Below, in pieces: positions 1-8,912 of a DNA stretch of 64,000 nt. Below the pieces are notes generated by a model, which was given only the letters and a program-made list of their open reading frames with translations, made no database searches and was not told the DNA's origin. Within the stretch, counting starts at the first letter, position 1; every line of letters starts with the position of its first letter. Source of the stretch: Flagellimonas_B algarum (GTDB taxonomy: Bacteria; Bacteroidota; Bacteroidia; Flavobacteriales; Flavobacteriaceae); NCBI RefSeq assembly GCF_040513375.1, contig NZ_JBEVTG010000002.1, positions 62,001 to 126,000 of the forward strand, written 5' to 3'. The position numbers were made by a program, and so were the translations under genes.

Positions 1-532
1 CTTCCCTAAACTTGGGTTGACCCCGTATTGGTCCAAGTATCAAGGGTACTTGCGGCGTCTCCCGGCCATTGCATCTTGGGGCATCGGCTTGGTTTTCGGA
101 TTTACACTGAATTACCTAGACCTTATGTCTTTTTATTATTTATTTCTCCCGACTTGGGTATTTACGATCATCCTATATACCATTTGGGCAAAATATAGTG
201 GTGCGGATAGGAAATATGAATCGGAACGCAATAAGGAGAAAGCCCGAGAAACCTTGGTGGAAGCGTATCAAGAAGATTTACGGCGACAGGAAGGGGTTTT
301 GCAATCTATACCATCAAGAGGTTCGAAAATTTTGAAAGGGATGGGATATATCGCTTTGTTTATTACGTTGATCCTAGCGATCAACGTGCTCCTAGGTAGT
401 GAGGATACCACATCCTATGAATCGCAACGCGAGCTTTTCTATCGCTATGGGTTCATTTGCACCATCGCTTATTTCATTTTAGCCTTTATGGGCTTGCGGT
501 TGAAGAAGAGGCAAATTGTAAATAAAGAATAA
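1..532 (+). CDS. C-terminal part of a membrane transporter-like protein (5'-truncated by window edge)
   Basis: The reading frame is open to the left edge, so the true start lies outside the window; the TTG at 17 is not a credible start. What is visible is an integral membrane protein: hydrophobic segments around residues 18-36, 38-57, 108-126 and 142-160 of the visible part, with a charged, helix-prone stretch rich in Glu, Lys and Arg (about 60-100) between the second and third. The layout resembles the last helices of a solute transporter, possibly an NCS1/nucleobase-cation type, but no diagnostic motif is present. It ends 7 bp before the mannitol-dehydrogenase-family gene and is probably co-transcribed with it, so it might import a polyol or uronate. 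Family assignment is a guess; membrane location is firm. Confidence 0.5.
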   Translation, partial: FPKLGLTPYWSKYQGYLRRLPAIASWGIGLVFGFTLNYLDLMSFYYLFLPTWVFTIILYTIWAKYSGADRKYESERNKEKARETLVEAYQEDLRRQEGVLQSIPSRGSKILKGMGYIALFITLILAINVLLGSEDTTSYESQRELFYRYGFICTIAYFILAFMGLRLKKRQIVNKE

Positions 533-539
533 AGAATCT

Positions 540-2018
540 ATGGAATTGCAGCAAGAGTCCATTAAGGACCTAAAACAGGATGTCCTCCGGCCGAATTATG
601 ATCGGTCGAACCTCAAAACCGGTGTGGTACATATTGGGGTGGGTGGCTTTCATCGTTCGCACCAGGCATTTTACCTGCATCGTTTGATGCAAGTGGGCAA
701 AGCTTTCGATTGGGCCATTTGTGGTCTTGGTCTTCGTGAAGAAGACCGAGGGATGCTGAAAGATTTAAAGCAACAAGATGGATTGTACACCCTCTTGACC
801 CAGCACCCAGATGGTAAGAACGACTGCGAGGTCATCGGTTCAATGAAGGAGATGCTATTGGCCCCTGATGATCCGCAAGCGGCCATCGCGAAATTGGCCC
901 ATCCCGATACCCGGATCGTGGGTTTGACCATTACGGAGGGTGGCTATAATTTCAATCCGACTACGGGACATTTTGATTTTAGCAACCCCGATATCGTCCA
1001 TGACCTTACCCAACCTGCTGTTCCAAAATCGGTCTATGGCTATCTTGTCGAAGCTTTGCGCAGGAGAAAGCGAAACGGCATACGGCCTTTTACCGTTTTG
1101 TCATGTGATAACATTCAAGGCAATGGTTCGGTGCTGCGCCGGATGACCTTGGCCTTTGTTTTGAAACAAGATCCGGACATGGCCAAATATATAGCCGATC
1201 ATGTCAGTTTCCCAAATAGTATGGTCGATCGGATCACTCCTGTAACTTCACCGGAGATCAAAGAAGTTCTTGAACGCGGCTACGGCATTGTCGATCGACG
1301 TCCCGTAGTTTGCGAACCTTTCATACAATGGGTCGTTGAGGACGACTTTTCGAACGGTCGTCCCGAATTGGGGGAAGTCGGGGTCCAATTTGTGAACAAT
1401 GTGGCCCCTTATGAACTCATGAAGATCAGGTTGCTGAATGCTGGGCATTCGGTCATTGGTATTCCAGGGGCCATATCCGGATTGCCGACCATTGACGCTT
1501 GTATGCAAGATGGGATTTTCAAACGATTCTTGAGAAGGTTTCTTGATGAAGAAGCCACTCCGGTACTAGGGAAGATCCAAGGGTTCGATATGGAAGGTTA
1601 TAAAGACGATTTGATGGTCCGGTTCGCGAATCCGAACATCAAGGATAATGTCTCCCGGATTTGTTCCCAAAGTTCCGCCAAGTTACCCAAGTTCCTGATA
1701 CCTACCTTGCGAATCAATCTCGCCTATGAAGGCAGTATACGGTTCGCAACTTTTGTTTTGGCTGCCTGGTGTTATTATAGTGATGTGGGGAAGGACGAAA
1801 AAGGGCGAAGTTTGGAAATCATTGATGACAATAAGGAAACCCTCCATCTAGCGGCTTGGGAAACAAAAACGAACTTGACCGCTTTTTTGGAACAGCCCGA
1901 ACTGTTCGGTGATTTGACCGAAAACGTTCGGTTCGTGAAAGAATATGTTTCGATACTCGTGCAGATTTACGAGCAAGGTGATATTCGTTCCTTGATGAAA
2001 GATCTATTCTGTTTATAG
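540..2018 (+). CDS. Mannitol dehydrogenase family protein (polyol or hexuronate NAD(P)-dependent dehydrogenase)
   Basis: This 492-residue protein belongs to the long-chain mannitol 2-dehydrogenase / fructuronate reductase family, which interconverts ketoses or keto-uronates and polyols with NAD(P). The N-terminal Rossmann part shows VVHIGVGGFHRSHQAFY (about residues 29-45), followed by SCDNIQGNG and FPNSMVDRITP. The catalytic signature K-x5-N-x2-H is present in the segment MKIRLLNAGHS (about 294-304). The length matches mannitol 2-dehydrogenases (about 490). It follows the transporter-like gene by 7 bp, which suggests uptake and oxidation of one substrate. Mannitol/fructose is the default reading; mannonate or altronate oxidation cannot be excluded because the subfamilies share these motifs. 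Confidence 0.85.
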   Translation: MELQQESIKDLKQDVLRPNYDRSNLKTGVVHIGVGGFHRSHQAFYLHRLMQVGKAFDWAICGLGLREEDRGMLKDLKQQDGLYTLLTQHPDGKNDCEVIGSMKEMLLAPDDPQAAIAKLAHPDTRIVGLTITEGGYNFNPTTGHFDFSNPDIVHDLTQPAVPKSVYGYLVEALRRRKRNGIRPFTVLSCDNIQGNGSVLRRMTLAFVLKQDPDMAKYIADHVSFPNSMVDRITPVTSPEIKEVLERGYGIVDRRPVVCEPFIQWVVEDDFSNGRPELGEVGVQFVNNVAPYELMKIRLLNAGHSVIGIPGAISGLPTIDACMQDGIFKRFLRRFLDEEATPVLGKIQGFDMEGYKDDLMVRFANPNIKDNVSRICSQSSAKLPKFLIPTLRINLAYEGSIRFATFVLAAWCYYSDVGKDEKGRSLEIIDDNKETLHLAAWETKTNLTAFLEQPELFGDLTENVRFVKEYVSILVQIYEQGDIRSLMKDLFCL

Positions 2019-2111
2019 CTTCTTTCCCTTTAATACTTGGCTATCTTGACCATTATGACTTTACCTTGAAGTAAAACCCATTTTCAACATTAACTAGTTA
2101 AGGGTAAATGT

Positions 2112-3671
2112 TTACTCAATAGCCTTGTCAACGGCTACTTTCGTTTCGCGGTTGGCCACTTCCCAAGCGGTGTGGAATATCAATTGGGTTCGATTTTTCA
2201 ACAAATCGTAATTGATCTTGTCCGGGGTATCGGTCGGGCGGTGGTAATCGGCATGGGTACCATTGAAATAGAAGATAATCGGAATATTGTTCTTGGCGAA
2301 ATTATAGTGGTCACTGCGGTAGTAGAAGCGATTCGGGTCATTTTCATCATTGTAGGTGTAGTCCAATTCGATTTGGGTGTATTTGGTATTGACGGCTTCT
2401 GAAAGTTCGTGTAGTTCCGTACTTAACTTATCGGACCCGATCAAATAAATATAGTTGCGATCGCCTGTTCTTTTGGGATCGATCCTACCGATCATATCGA
2501 TATTGAGATTGGCAACCGTTTGCTCTAAAGGAACCAAAGGTTCGAAATCAGTATAATAACGCGATCCCAGCAAGCCTTTTTCCTCTCCGGTGACATGGAG
2601 GAATACGATGGAACGTGCGGGCCCTTTACCATCGTCCTTGGCTTTTTTGAAGGCTTCGGCGATTTCAAACAAGGCCACCGTTCCCGATCCGTCATCGTCG
2701 GCACCATTATTGATCCTGCCGTCTTCAGTCATGCCGATATGGTCTAGGTGTGATGAAATAACCACATACTCATCCGGTTTGCTGGTCCCTTTCAAAATAG
2801 CCGCAATATTTTCACTATCGATGGTATTGCCGGCGCTGCTCACATCCAATTTTACCTGTGCGGGAATCACACGGGCAGCGCTGTTATCAAGAATATCGGG
2901 CAATAAAGTGGTGACGGCCTGATTGTTCAATAGAATGACGAAAGCATCGGTCTTATCGGCCTTAAGACCCATACGGCCGCTTTTATTCCCTTTCATGAAA
3001 TTGAAAAAGCGGTTATAACGTGCATAGTTTTGTGGGTCGAAATACAGTACGCCCTTTGCACCTTTCTCAATCGCCAATGCCGTTCGTTTCCCCATCGATT
3101 CCGACATGTTGCTCCAATCCGATTTCTCGGTCGTGCCAGACACGCGATACGTGCCGTCGGCATTTCGCGGTTCCCCTGATTTGGCCAACAGGATTTTTCC
3201 CGATACATCGATTCCATCGTAGTCCGAATAGTTTTCATCTTCAATGCCGTAACCGACATAAACCACCTCGTTATAGATTCCTTTGGCTTCGGTAAAGGTG
3301 AGCACCTCACTGCCCACTATAAGGCGGTTACCATTAATGGTTATGCTGCCTTCAGGCACCCCATTGGTCTCAAGGGGAACGGTTTGTTTGTAATCTCCAT
3401 CACTTTTTACCGCGGGTATGCCAAGGGCCTTATATTGATCGATAATATATTCGACCGCCTTTTTTTGCCCGGGTTGCCCTGTTTCGCGGCCTTCAAAGGC
3501 ATCAGATGCATAAATATAGAGGTGTTCGCTTAACTCAGGTTCGGTAATCGATGCGGCAAATCGTTCGGGATCGTTTGGTGTAATGACGGACTGTTGGTTT
3601 TCTCCCATGGTCTGCTGGGAGCTAGAACAACCAACTGCCAACAAAAGGATGAAGGCAAAGGGGATTTTCAT
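2112..3671 (-). CDS. M28-family zinc metallopeptidase lipoprotein
   Basis: A 519-residue secreted peptidase of family M28 (aminopeptidase / glutamate carboxypeptidase-like). The N-terminus has a lipoprotein signal with lipobox LAVGC (Cys15), so it is probably anchored in the outer membrane. A PA-type insert is likely around residues 110-260. The co-catalytic zinc ligands are visible: SHLDHIG, NNGADDDGSGT, the Glu pair in TGEEKGLLGS, NIDMIGR and a late His in RSDHYNF. It is expected to trim N-terminal residues from peptides. It lies 50 bp downstream of, and on the same strand as, the AraC regulator gene that faces the hydroxyproline operon, so a role in peptide supply to that pathway is plausible but inferred only from position. 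Confidence 0.88.
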   Translation of the reverse strand: MKIPFAFILLLAVGCSSSQQTMGENQQSVITPNDPERFAASITEPELSEHLYIYASDAFEGRETGQPGQKKAVEYIIDQYKALGIPAVKSDGDYKQTVPLETNGVPEGSITINGNRLIVGSEVLTFTEAKGIYNEVVYVGYGIEDENYSDYDGIDVSGKILLAKSGEPRNADGTYRVSGTTEKSDWSNMSESMGKRTALAIEKGAKGVLYFDPQNYARYNRFFNFMKGNKSGRMGLKADKTDAFVILLNNQAVTTLLPDILDNSAARVIPAQVKLDVSSAGNTIDSENIAAILKGTSKPDEYVVISSHLDHIGMTEDGRINNGADDDGSGTVALFEIAEAFKKAKDDGKGPARSIVFLHVTGEEKGLLGSRYYTDFEPLVPLEQTVANLNIDMIGRIDPKRTGDRNYIYLIGSDKLSTELHELSEAVNTKYTQIELDYTYNDENDPNRFYYRSDHYNFAKNNIPIIFYFNGTHADYHRPTDTPDKINYDLLKNRTQLIFHTAWEVANRETKVAVDKAIE

Positions 3672-3721
3672 GAGTTGAGCTTAGTTCAAGCGCTAAAATA
3701 GGGAAACAAAATGAACTTCAA

Positions 3722-4570
3722 TCAATTAGCCGATAACATTGCCTTGCGATAGGCACTCGGATTTTGGTGTTTGAACTGTTTGAAGTACTTATTGAAATTC
3801 GAAATGGTAGGAAATCCCGACCGGGTTGCTACCTCAGCGATCGAATACTCCGGAAAATCGATCAATTGCTGGCAGGCATGCGTGATACGGACTTCCATAA
3901 CGAACTGAAAAAAGGTCTTTCGGGTCCGCTGTTTGAAAAATCGACAGAACGCGTTGGGGGTCATAAAGACCTTTTCGGCCACTTGTGACAATTCGATCTC
4001 ATGCTGAAAATGTTGCATTACGTAGTCATAGGCGGTTTGCAGGCGCTCGCCCTGCTCCGATTTCAACGCGCGATAGTTTTCATTGCCGAGGCTTTTGGTA
4101 GAAAGGCTTCCCAACTGCCGCAACAGTTGCAAAACCCCTAACACACGATCGAACCTTTCGGTGGTTGGCAAGGAATGAAAGAAATCGACTATGGCTTGTC
4201 CGCAATGCGCTAATTTAAATCCATACTGCACCTTCTCGAAGAAAGGTTGTAAGGCATTCATTTCCGGGGCATCAAGGAAAAAGCGATTGAAGGCGGTGCT
4301 TGCAAAGAAGATACTCATCATATGGGATTCGGTATCGCTGGGGTCGCTTTTAAAAAGGTGGGGGAGTTGGGGTCCTAAGGCCACTAGGGTTCCTGGGCCA
4401 TAGTGATGGATCGAGTTGCCTACGATCAATTTCCCACTACCCGCAATAAGGTAGCTGAGTTGAATTTCCTCATGTTGGTGTAGGCGATCATAGAAGATGC
4501 GATCTCGATCTTCTTGCACGATCAGCTGCTGTTGGGGAGCCTTGGGAATGACGAAAGGATATACCTTCAT
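3722..4570 (-). CDS. AraC-family transcriptional regulator, probable regulator of the hydroxyproline operon
   Basis: A 282-residue AraC/XylS-type protein. Residues about 20-110 form a cupin-like sensing domain (HQHEEIQLSYLIAGSGKLIVG), and residues about 180-280 hold the two helix-turn-helix motifs, including FMTPNAFCRFFKQRTRKTFF and the end motif SGFPTISNFNKYFKQF. It is divergently transcribed from the hydroxyproline catabolic operon, with a 114-bp shared upstream region containing a dyad. That arrangement is typical for a pathway-specific activator responding to the substrate or an intermediate. The ligand is inferred, not seen. The M28 peptidase gene follows on the same strand. Confidence 0.88.
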   Translation of the reverse strand: MKVYPFVIPKAPQQQLIVQEDRDRIFYDRLHQHEEIQLSYLIAGSGKLIVGNSIHHYGPGTLVALGPQLPHLFKSDPSDTESHMMSIFFASTAFNRFFLDAPEMNALQPFFEKVQYGFKLAHCGQAIVDFFHSLPTTERFDRVLGVLQLLRQLGSLSTKSLGNENYRALKSEQGERLQTAYDYVMQHFQHEIELSQVAEKVFMTPNAFCRFFKQRTRKTFFQFVMEVRITHACQQLIDFPEYSIAEVATRSGFPTISNFNKYFKQFKHQNPSAYRKAMLSAN

Positions 4571-4585
4571 ATAATCGTTATTGAT

Positions 4586-4618
4586 CCAATATATTGACTA
4601 ATTAGGTTAATATATAGG
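4586..4618. promoter_or_regulatory. Dyad, candidate operator between araC-type gene and hydroxyproline operon
   Basis: In the 114-bp divergent intergenic region, the arms CCAATATATT (4586-4595) and AATATATAGG (4609-4618) are inverted repeats with one mismatch. They flank the perfect 8-bp palindrome CTAATTAG (4598-4605). Such nested symmetry between a regulator and its divergent target operon suggests a protein-binding site, most simply for the AraC protein. AraC proteins usually prefer direct repeats, so a second regulator is possible. Confidence 0.4.
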
Positions 4619-4684
4619 TAAAAGTAGCTAATATCTGCGTATGCTATCCTTCTCATTCGAATTACTTTTACAAAAAAACAGGAA

Positions 4685-5602
4685 ATGTCGACACTACAAT
4701 GGAAAGGGGTAATGCCCGCGGTGACCACCAAATTTACCGATGATGATCAATTGGATATCAAGGGGTTTGAAAAAAACATCAATGCCCAACTTGACGCTGG
4801 CGTACATGCGATAATACTTGGGGGCACTTTAGGGGAAGCGAGTACGCTGACCCATGAAGAAAAAAAGCTATTGACCGAATCTTGCGTCGAGATCGTAAAG
4901 GGGCGTGTCCCGGTTATTTTGAACATAGCCGAACAATCGACCAAAGCTGCGGTAGAAGCTGCGGCGAATGCCCAGGATTATGGTGCTAGTGGCCTTATGA
5001 TGTTGCCCCCAATGCGCTACAAATCGACCGATCGTGAAACAGTGGCATATTTTGAGGCCGTAGCGTCCAGCACCGATTTACCCATCATGGTCTACAACAA
5101 TCCCGTTGATTATAAAATTGAAGTAACTTTAGATATGTTCGAGACTTTATTGCGGTACGATACGATACAAGCGGTGAAGGAATCGACACGTGATATTTCC
5201 AATATTTCGCGAATCAAGTCCCGTTTCGGTGATCGGTTAAAGGTGTTATGCGGGGTAGATACGTTAGCCTTGGAAAGCCTATTGATGGGCGCTGAAGGAT
5301 GGGTGGCCGGCTTGGTCTGTGCCTTTCCGATGGAGACCGTCGCGATTTATGAATTGGTCCAAGCGGGTAGGGCAGAGGAAGCCATAGCGATTTACCGTTG
5401 GTTTCTACCATTATTGGAGCTCGATATCAGTCCACAATTGGTGCAGAATATCAAACTTGCCGAAGTAGCCACGGGTATCGGCACTGAGAACGTGCGCCCT
5501 CCAAGGCTTCCGCTAAAAGGACAGGAAAGGGAACGCGTAGAACGGATTATTGAAACAGGTTTGGCAAATCGACCAAAGTTGCCGGACTATAAAAATCTTT
5601 AA
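4685..5602 (+). CDS. lhpC: 1-pyrroline-4-hydroxy-2-carboxylate deaminase (DHDPS/NAL superfamily)
   Basis: A 305-residue class I aldolase-fold protein of the dihydrodipicolinate synthase family. The Schiff-base lysine is Lys165 in AVKESTRD and the conserved tyrosine is Tyr137 in MVYNNPVDY; GGTLGEASTLT (46-56) is the substrate-carboxylate loop. True DapA is unlikely because the gene is first in an operon with an aldehyde dehydrogenase, a hydroxyproline epimerase and a D-amino-acid dehydrogenase. In that context the known role is deamination and dehydration of pyrroline-4-hydroxy-2-carboxylate to 2-oxoglutarate semialdehyde. It ends exactly where the next gene begins. Specificity rests on gene context. 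Confidence 0.85.
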   Translation: MSTLQWKGVMPAVTTKFTDDDQLDIKGFEKNINAQLDAGVHAIILGGTLGEASTLTHEEKKLLTESCVEIVKGRVPVILNIAEQSTKAAVEAAANAQDYGASGLMMLPPMRYKSTDRETVAYFEAVASSTDLPIMVYNNPVDYKIEVTLDMFETLLRYDTIQAVKESTRDISNISRIKSRFGDRLKVLCGVDTLALESLLMGAEGWVAGLVCAFPMETVAIYELVQAGRAEEAIAIYRWFLPLLELDISPQLVQNIKLAEVATGIGTENVRPPRLPLKGQERERVERIIETGLANRPKLPDYKNL

Positions 5603-7192
5603 ATGGGGCAATTAACAGGTAAAAACCACATTGGATCGCAACGGTCGTCTGATGGCGAAATTCAATTCACCACCTACGACCCTGTTCAAGATCAAAGTAC
5701 CGCACAATTATTTACTGAAGCCACATCAGCCGAAATCGATTCTGCCGTAGGTTTGGCAAAAGAGGCTATGCACGAATACGGTGCACTTCCTGCCAAGCAA
5801 AAAGCGGAATTTTTGCGGGCGATTGCCGATCAAATCGAACAATTGGGTGACGATTTGATCCAGGTGTATTGCCAAGAGACCGGGCTACCGGAAGGCCGTG
5901 CCAAAGGGGAACGCGGGCGGACAATGGGCCAACTGCGGTCCTTTGCCGATTTGGTCGAAAAAGGAAATTGGGTACAAGCGACAATCGATACCGCACAACC
6001 AAATCGACAACCCGTTCCCAAACCGGATTTGAGAAAGATGCGACAACCCTTGGGGCCCGTTGCGGTTTTCGGGGCCAGTAATTTTCCTTTGGCCTATTCC
6101 ACAGCCGGTGGCGATACGGCCAGTGCCCTGGCAGCAGGCTGCCCTGTTGTCGTGAAAAGCCATCCAATGCATGCAGGTACGGGGGAGTTGGTAGCCAATG
6201 CCATCACCAAAGCAGCGGCTGAGACTGGGATGCCTGCTGGCGTTTTTTCGAATTTGAACAGTAGTGGTATTGAGGTAGGTGTCGCTTTGGTCAATCACCC
6301 AGGGATCAAGGCGGTAGGGTTCACCGGCAGCATCAAAGGAGGTCGTGCCTTGTTCGATTTGGCTTCGAAACGCGACGAACCGATACCCGTATTCGCAGAA
6401 ATGGGAAGTACCAATCCGGTCCTTTTATTACCCCAAGCCATACGTGAACAAGGCACCGAATGGGCCAAAAGTTATGCGGCTTCCATTACTTTGGGGGCGG
6501 GCCAGTTCTGTACCAACCCTGGTTTGTTGTTCGGTTTGAAGGGAAGCGATTTGGATGCCTTTGTTACCGACTTGTCCGAAGCCATAGAAACCATCGAACC
6601 AAGTTGTATGTTGCACCCCAACATCAAGCGGAATTACCAACACAATAAAGAGGAAGTACAAGCGCAAAATGGGGTAACCGTAGTCGCTGAATACACGAAC
6701 GACGTCCCACCGAATTCTGCACAGCAAGTAGTGGTGAAAGTTTCAGGAGAGGCCTTTATCAATAACCCCAAACTACATCAAGAAGTTTTCGGTCCTTTTT
6801 CCATGGTAGTCGCCTTTGATGACCACGAACAAATGCGAGCCGCCATCGATCAGTTGGAGGGCCAATTGACAGGAACGATCCTGGGTAATGCCGAAGAACT
6901 GGAAACCTATGGAGCCCTGGTCAATGCGTTGAAAAGTAGGGTAGGGCGGTTGATATTCAATGGAGTGCCCACAGGTGTGGAAGTCTGTCCTGCGATGCAT
7001 CACGGCGGACCATATCCGGCCTCAACGGATAGCCGTTTTACCGCGGTGGGGATCCATGCGATCGATCGTTGGACCCGGCCCATGAGTTTCCAAAACTGGC
7101 CCGATTCCGCTTTACCGCAAGAGTTAAGGGATGCCAATCCCCTAGGAATTACACGTCTCGTAAATGGGGAATTAACCGCTAAAGCATTGTAA
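5603..7192 (+). CDS. 2-oxoglutarate semialdehyde dehydrogenase (NADP-type aldehyde dehydrogenase)
   Basis: A 529-residue aldehyde dehydrogenase. The catalytic cysteine is Cys303 in GQFCTNPG and the general base is Glu266 in AEMGSTNP; the nucleotide-binding region includes FGASNFPLAYS and the GFTGS loop (about 239-243). The length and the AEMGS form fit the KGSADH type that oxidises 2,5-dioxopentanoate to 2-oxoglutarate, rather than glycine-betaine or succinate semialdehyde enzymes. The ATG directly abuts the stop codon of the deaminase gene, and its own stop overlaps the next ATG by one base (TAATG), so translation is probably coupled. It is the last step of hydroxyproline catabolism. Confidence 0.88.
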   Translation: MGQLTGKNHIGSQRSSDGEIQFTTYDPVQDQSTAQLFTEATSAEIDSAVGLAKEAMHEYGALPAKQKAEFLRAIADQIEQLGDDLIQVYCQETGLPEGRAKGERGRTMGQLRSFADLVEKGNWVQATIDTAQPNRQPVPKPDLRKMRQPLGPVAVFGASNFPLAYSTAGGDTASALAAGCPVVVKSHPMHAGTGELVANAITKAAAETGMPAGVFSNLNSSGIEVGVALVNHPGIKAVGFTGSIKGGRALFDLASKRDEPIPVFAEMGSTNPVLLLPQAIREQGTEWAKSYAASITLGAGQFCTNPGLLFGLKGSDLDAFVTDLSEAIETIEPSCMLHPNIKRNYQHNKEEVQAQNGVTVVAEYTNDVPPNSAQQVVVKVSGEAFINNPKLHQEVFGPFSMVVAFDDHEQMRAAIDQLEGQLTGTILGNAEELETYGALVNALKSRVGRLIFNGVPTGVEVCPAMHHGGPYPASTDSRFTAVGIHAIDRWTRPMSFQNWPDSALPQELRDANPLGITRLVNGELTAKAL

Positions 7193-8910
7193 TGGGACGC
7201 ATTTTGATCGGACTTGTTTTGATATACCTGGTTTGCGGTTGCACGACATCCGAACCGGAAGCATCGCAGGTGCTGGCTGGGGTTATTGCGGACTATGAGG
7301 ATTTCAAGGTCTACGATAGGGAAGAATACCCCTTGGGTCTGCATACCGACAGTATCTATCGTATCGAACGGGACGCGGCAAGCAGTTGGCTGGATCGATT
7401 GGAAACCATCAATGGGGATGACTTGTCGGAAACCGAATGGATTTCTTGGGAAATGCTGCGATTTATTCTAAAGAATGAAATCAATGCCTATGATTTCAGA
7501 ATGCATTTCAACCCCATACAATCCGATCAAGGGTTTCATCTCAACTTGAATTACAGGATCCGTCCTTTGCTTTCCGAAACCGATGCCGAACGTTATCTCA
7601 AGCTATTGGCGGCGATACCCGCCTACACCGAACAACACTTTACCCTGCTGCGTAAAGGTTTGGAAATGGGAATCTCGCAACCGAAAGTGATTTTTGAAGG
7701 CTATGCGTCCACCTACGATACCCATATCGTTAGCGATGCATCCAAAAGTGCTTTTTTCACACCCTTTGAATCGCTACCCGAAACAATATCGGCACAAAAA
7801 CAAGATTCGCTAAAGGAAGTAGCCATACAACGGATCACTAACGATGTAGTTCCCTCGTTCGAAAAGATAAAACGGTTTTTCGAAGAGGAGTATATCCCAA
7901 AGACGCGCGATGCCATCGGGGTTTCCGCAACCCCTAATGGAAGGGGATTTTACCAAAACCGAATCGATTATTACACCACTTCCGAGGCGTACGATGCAGA
8001 TAAGATCCATCAACTCGGTTTGGCCGAGGTCAAACGTATCCGTGGTGAAATGGAGGGGATCATCGCCGATTTGGGTTTCACGGACGGTTTCGATGCTTTT
8101 TTGGGTTTTTTACGGACCGACCCGCAGTTTTACGCTGAAACGGGGGATGCATTGTTGATGCACGCACGTAATATCGCCAAGAAAATCGATGCGCAATTGC
8201 CTAAGTATTTCAAGACGCTGCCGAGAAAACCGTATGGGGTGATCAAGGTCCCCGATGCCATAGCACCCAAGTATACCGGTGGCCGGTATTCGGGTACTTC
8301 AAAAGATACCGAACCGGGTTATTATTTGGTCAATACCTACAAGTTGAACAGTAGACCTCTATATGTTTTGCCTTCGTTGACCGCCCATGAAGCGGTTCCT
8401 GGACACCACCTACAAGGTGCGTTGAACCTGGAAATGGGCGATAGTATCCCCAACTTCAGAAAGCGTACTTACCTGTCCGCTTATGGTGAGGGTTGGGCGC
8501 TGTACACCGAATTCTTGGCTGACGAAATGGGTATTTACGAGACGCCTTACGAGCAATTCGGAAAACTGACGTATGAAATGTGGCGGGCTTGCCGTTTGGT
8601 GGTCGATACCGGTATTCATGCCAAAGGTTGGTCGAAACAACAAGTACTCGATTTCATGTTGGCGAACACGGCCTTGTCGGTCCATGAGGTCAATACCGAA
8701 ACGGATCGATACATCGCTTGGCCCGGACAGGCCCTATCGTATAAGATCGGGGAATTGAAAATCAGGGAACTCAGGACGAATGCCGAATCCCAAATGGGAA
8801 ACCGGTTCGACATCCGGGAATTCCATGAAATCGTATTGGAACAAGGTACGGTTACCCTTCCTATTTTGGAACGACGCATTAGAACCTATATGAACTCCAA
8901 TAACGACTGA
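7192..8910 (+). CDS. DUF885-family zinc metallopeptidase lipoprotein within the hydroxyproline operon
   Basis: A 572-residue DUF885 protein. It starts with a lipoprotein signal (VCGC lipobox near residue 17). The family hallmark HEAVPGHH is at residues 399-406, a variant of the HExxH zinc site, and YGEGWALYTE carries the downstream Glu region. DUF885 proteins are gluzincin-like peptidases of largely unknown specificity. Its ATG overlaps the aldehyde dehydrogenase stop by one base and the epimerase gene follows after 2 bp, so it is an integral operon member. This suggests an envelope peptidase releasing hydroxyproline or Hyp-containing dipeptides. That function is inferred from location; the fold and metal site are seen. 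Confidence 0.85.
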   Translation: MGRILIGLVLIYLVCGCTTSEPEASQVLAGVIADYEDFKVYDREEYPLGLHTDSIYRIERDAASSWLDRLETINGDDLSETEWISWEMLRFILKNEINAYDFRMHFNPIQSDQGFHLNLNYRIRPLLSETDAERYLKLLAAIPAYTEQHFTLLRKGLEMGISQPKVIFEGYASTYDTHIVSDASKSAFFTPFESLPETISAQKQDSLKEVAIQRITNDVVPSFEKIKRFFEEEYIPKTRDAIGVSATPNGRGFYQNRIDYYTTSEAYDADKIHQLGLAEVKRIRGEMEGIIADLGFTDGFDAFLGFLRTDPQFYAETGDALLMHARNIAKKIDAQLPKYFKTLPRKPYGVIKVPDAIAPKYTGGRYSGTSKDTEPGYYLVNTYKLNSRPLYVLPSLTAHEAVPGHHLQGALNLEMGDSIPNFRKRTYLSAYGEGWALYTEFLADEMGIYETPYEQFGKLTYEMWRACRLVVDTGIHAKGWSKQQVLDFMLANTALSVHEVNTETDRYIAWPGQALSYKIGELKIRELRTNAESQMGNRFDIREFHEIVLEQGTVTLPILERRIRTYMNSNND

Positions 8911-8912
8911 AT

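Noticed and set aside
4685..5602. Dihydrodipicolinate synthase (dapA) for lysine synthesis
   Set aside because: The fold and Lys/Tyr are shared, but the operon with epimerase, D-amino-acid dehydrogenase and semialdehyde dehydrogenase fits hydroxyproline catabolism.
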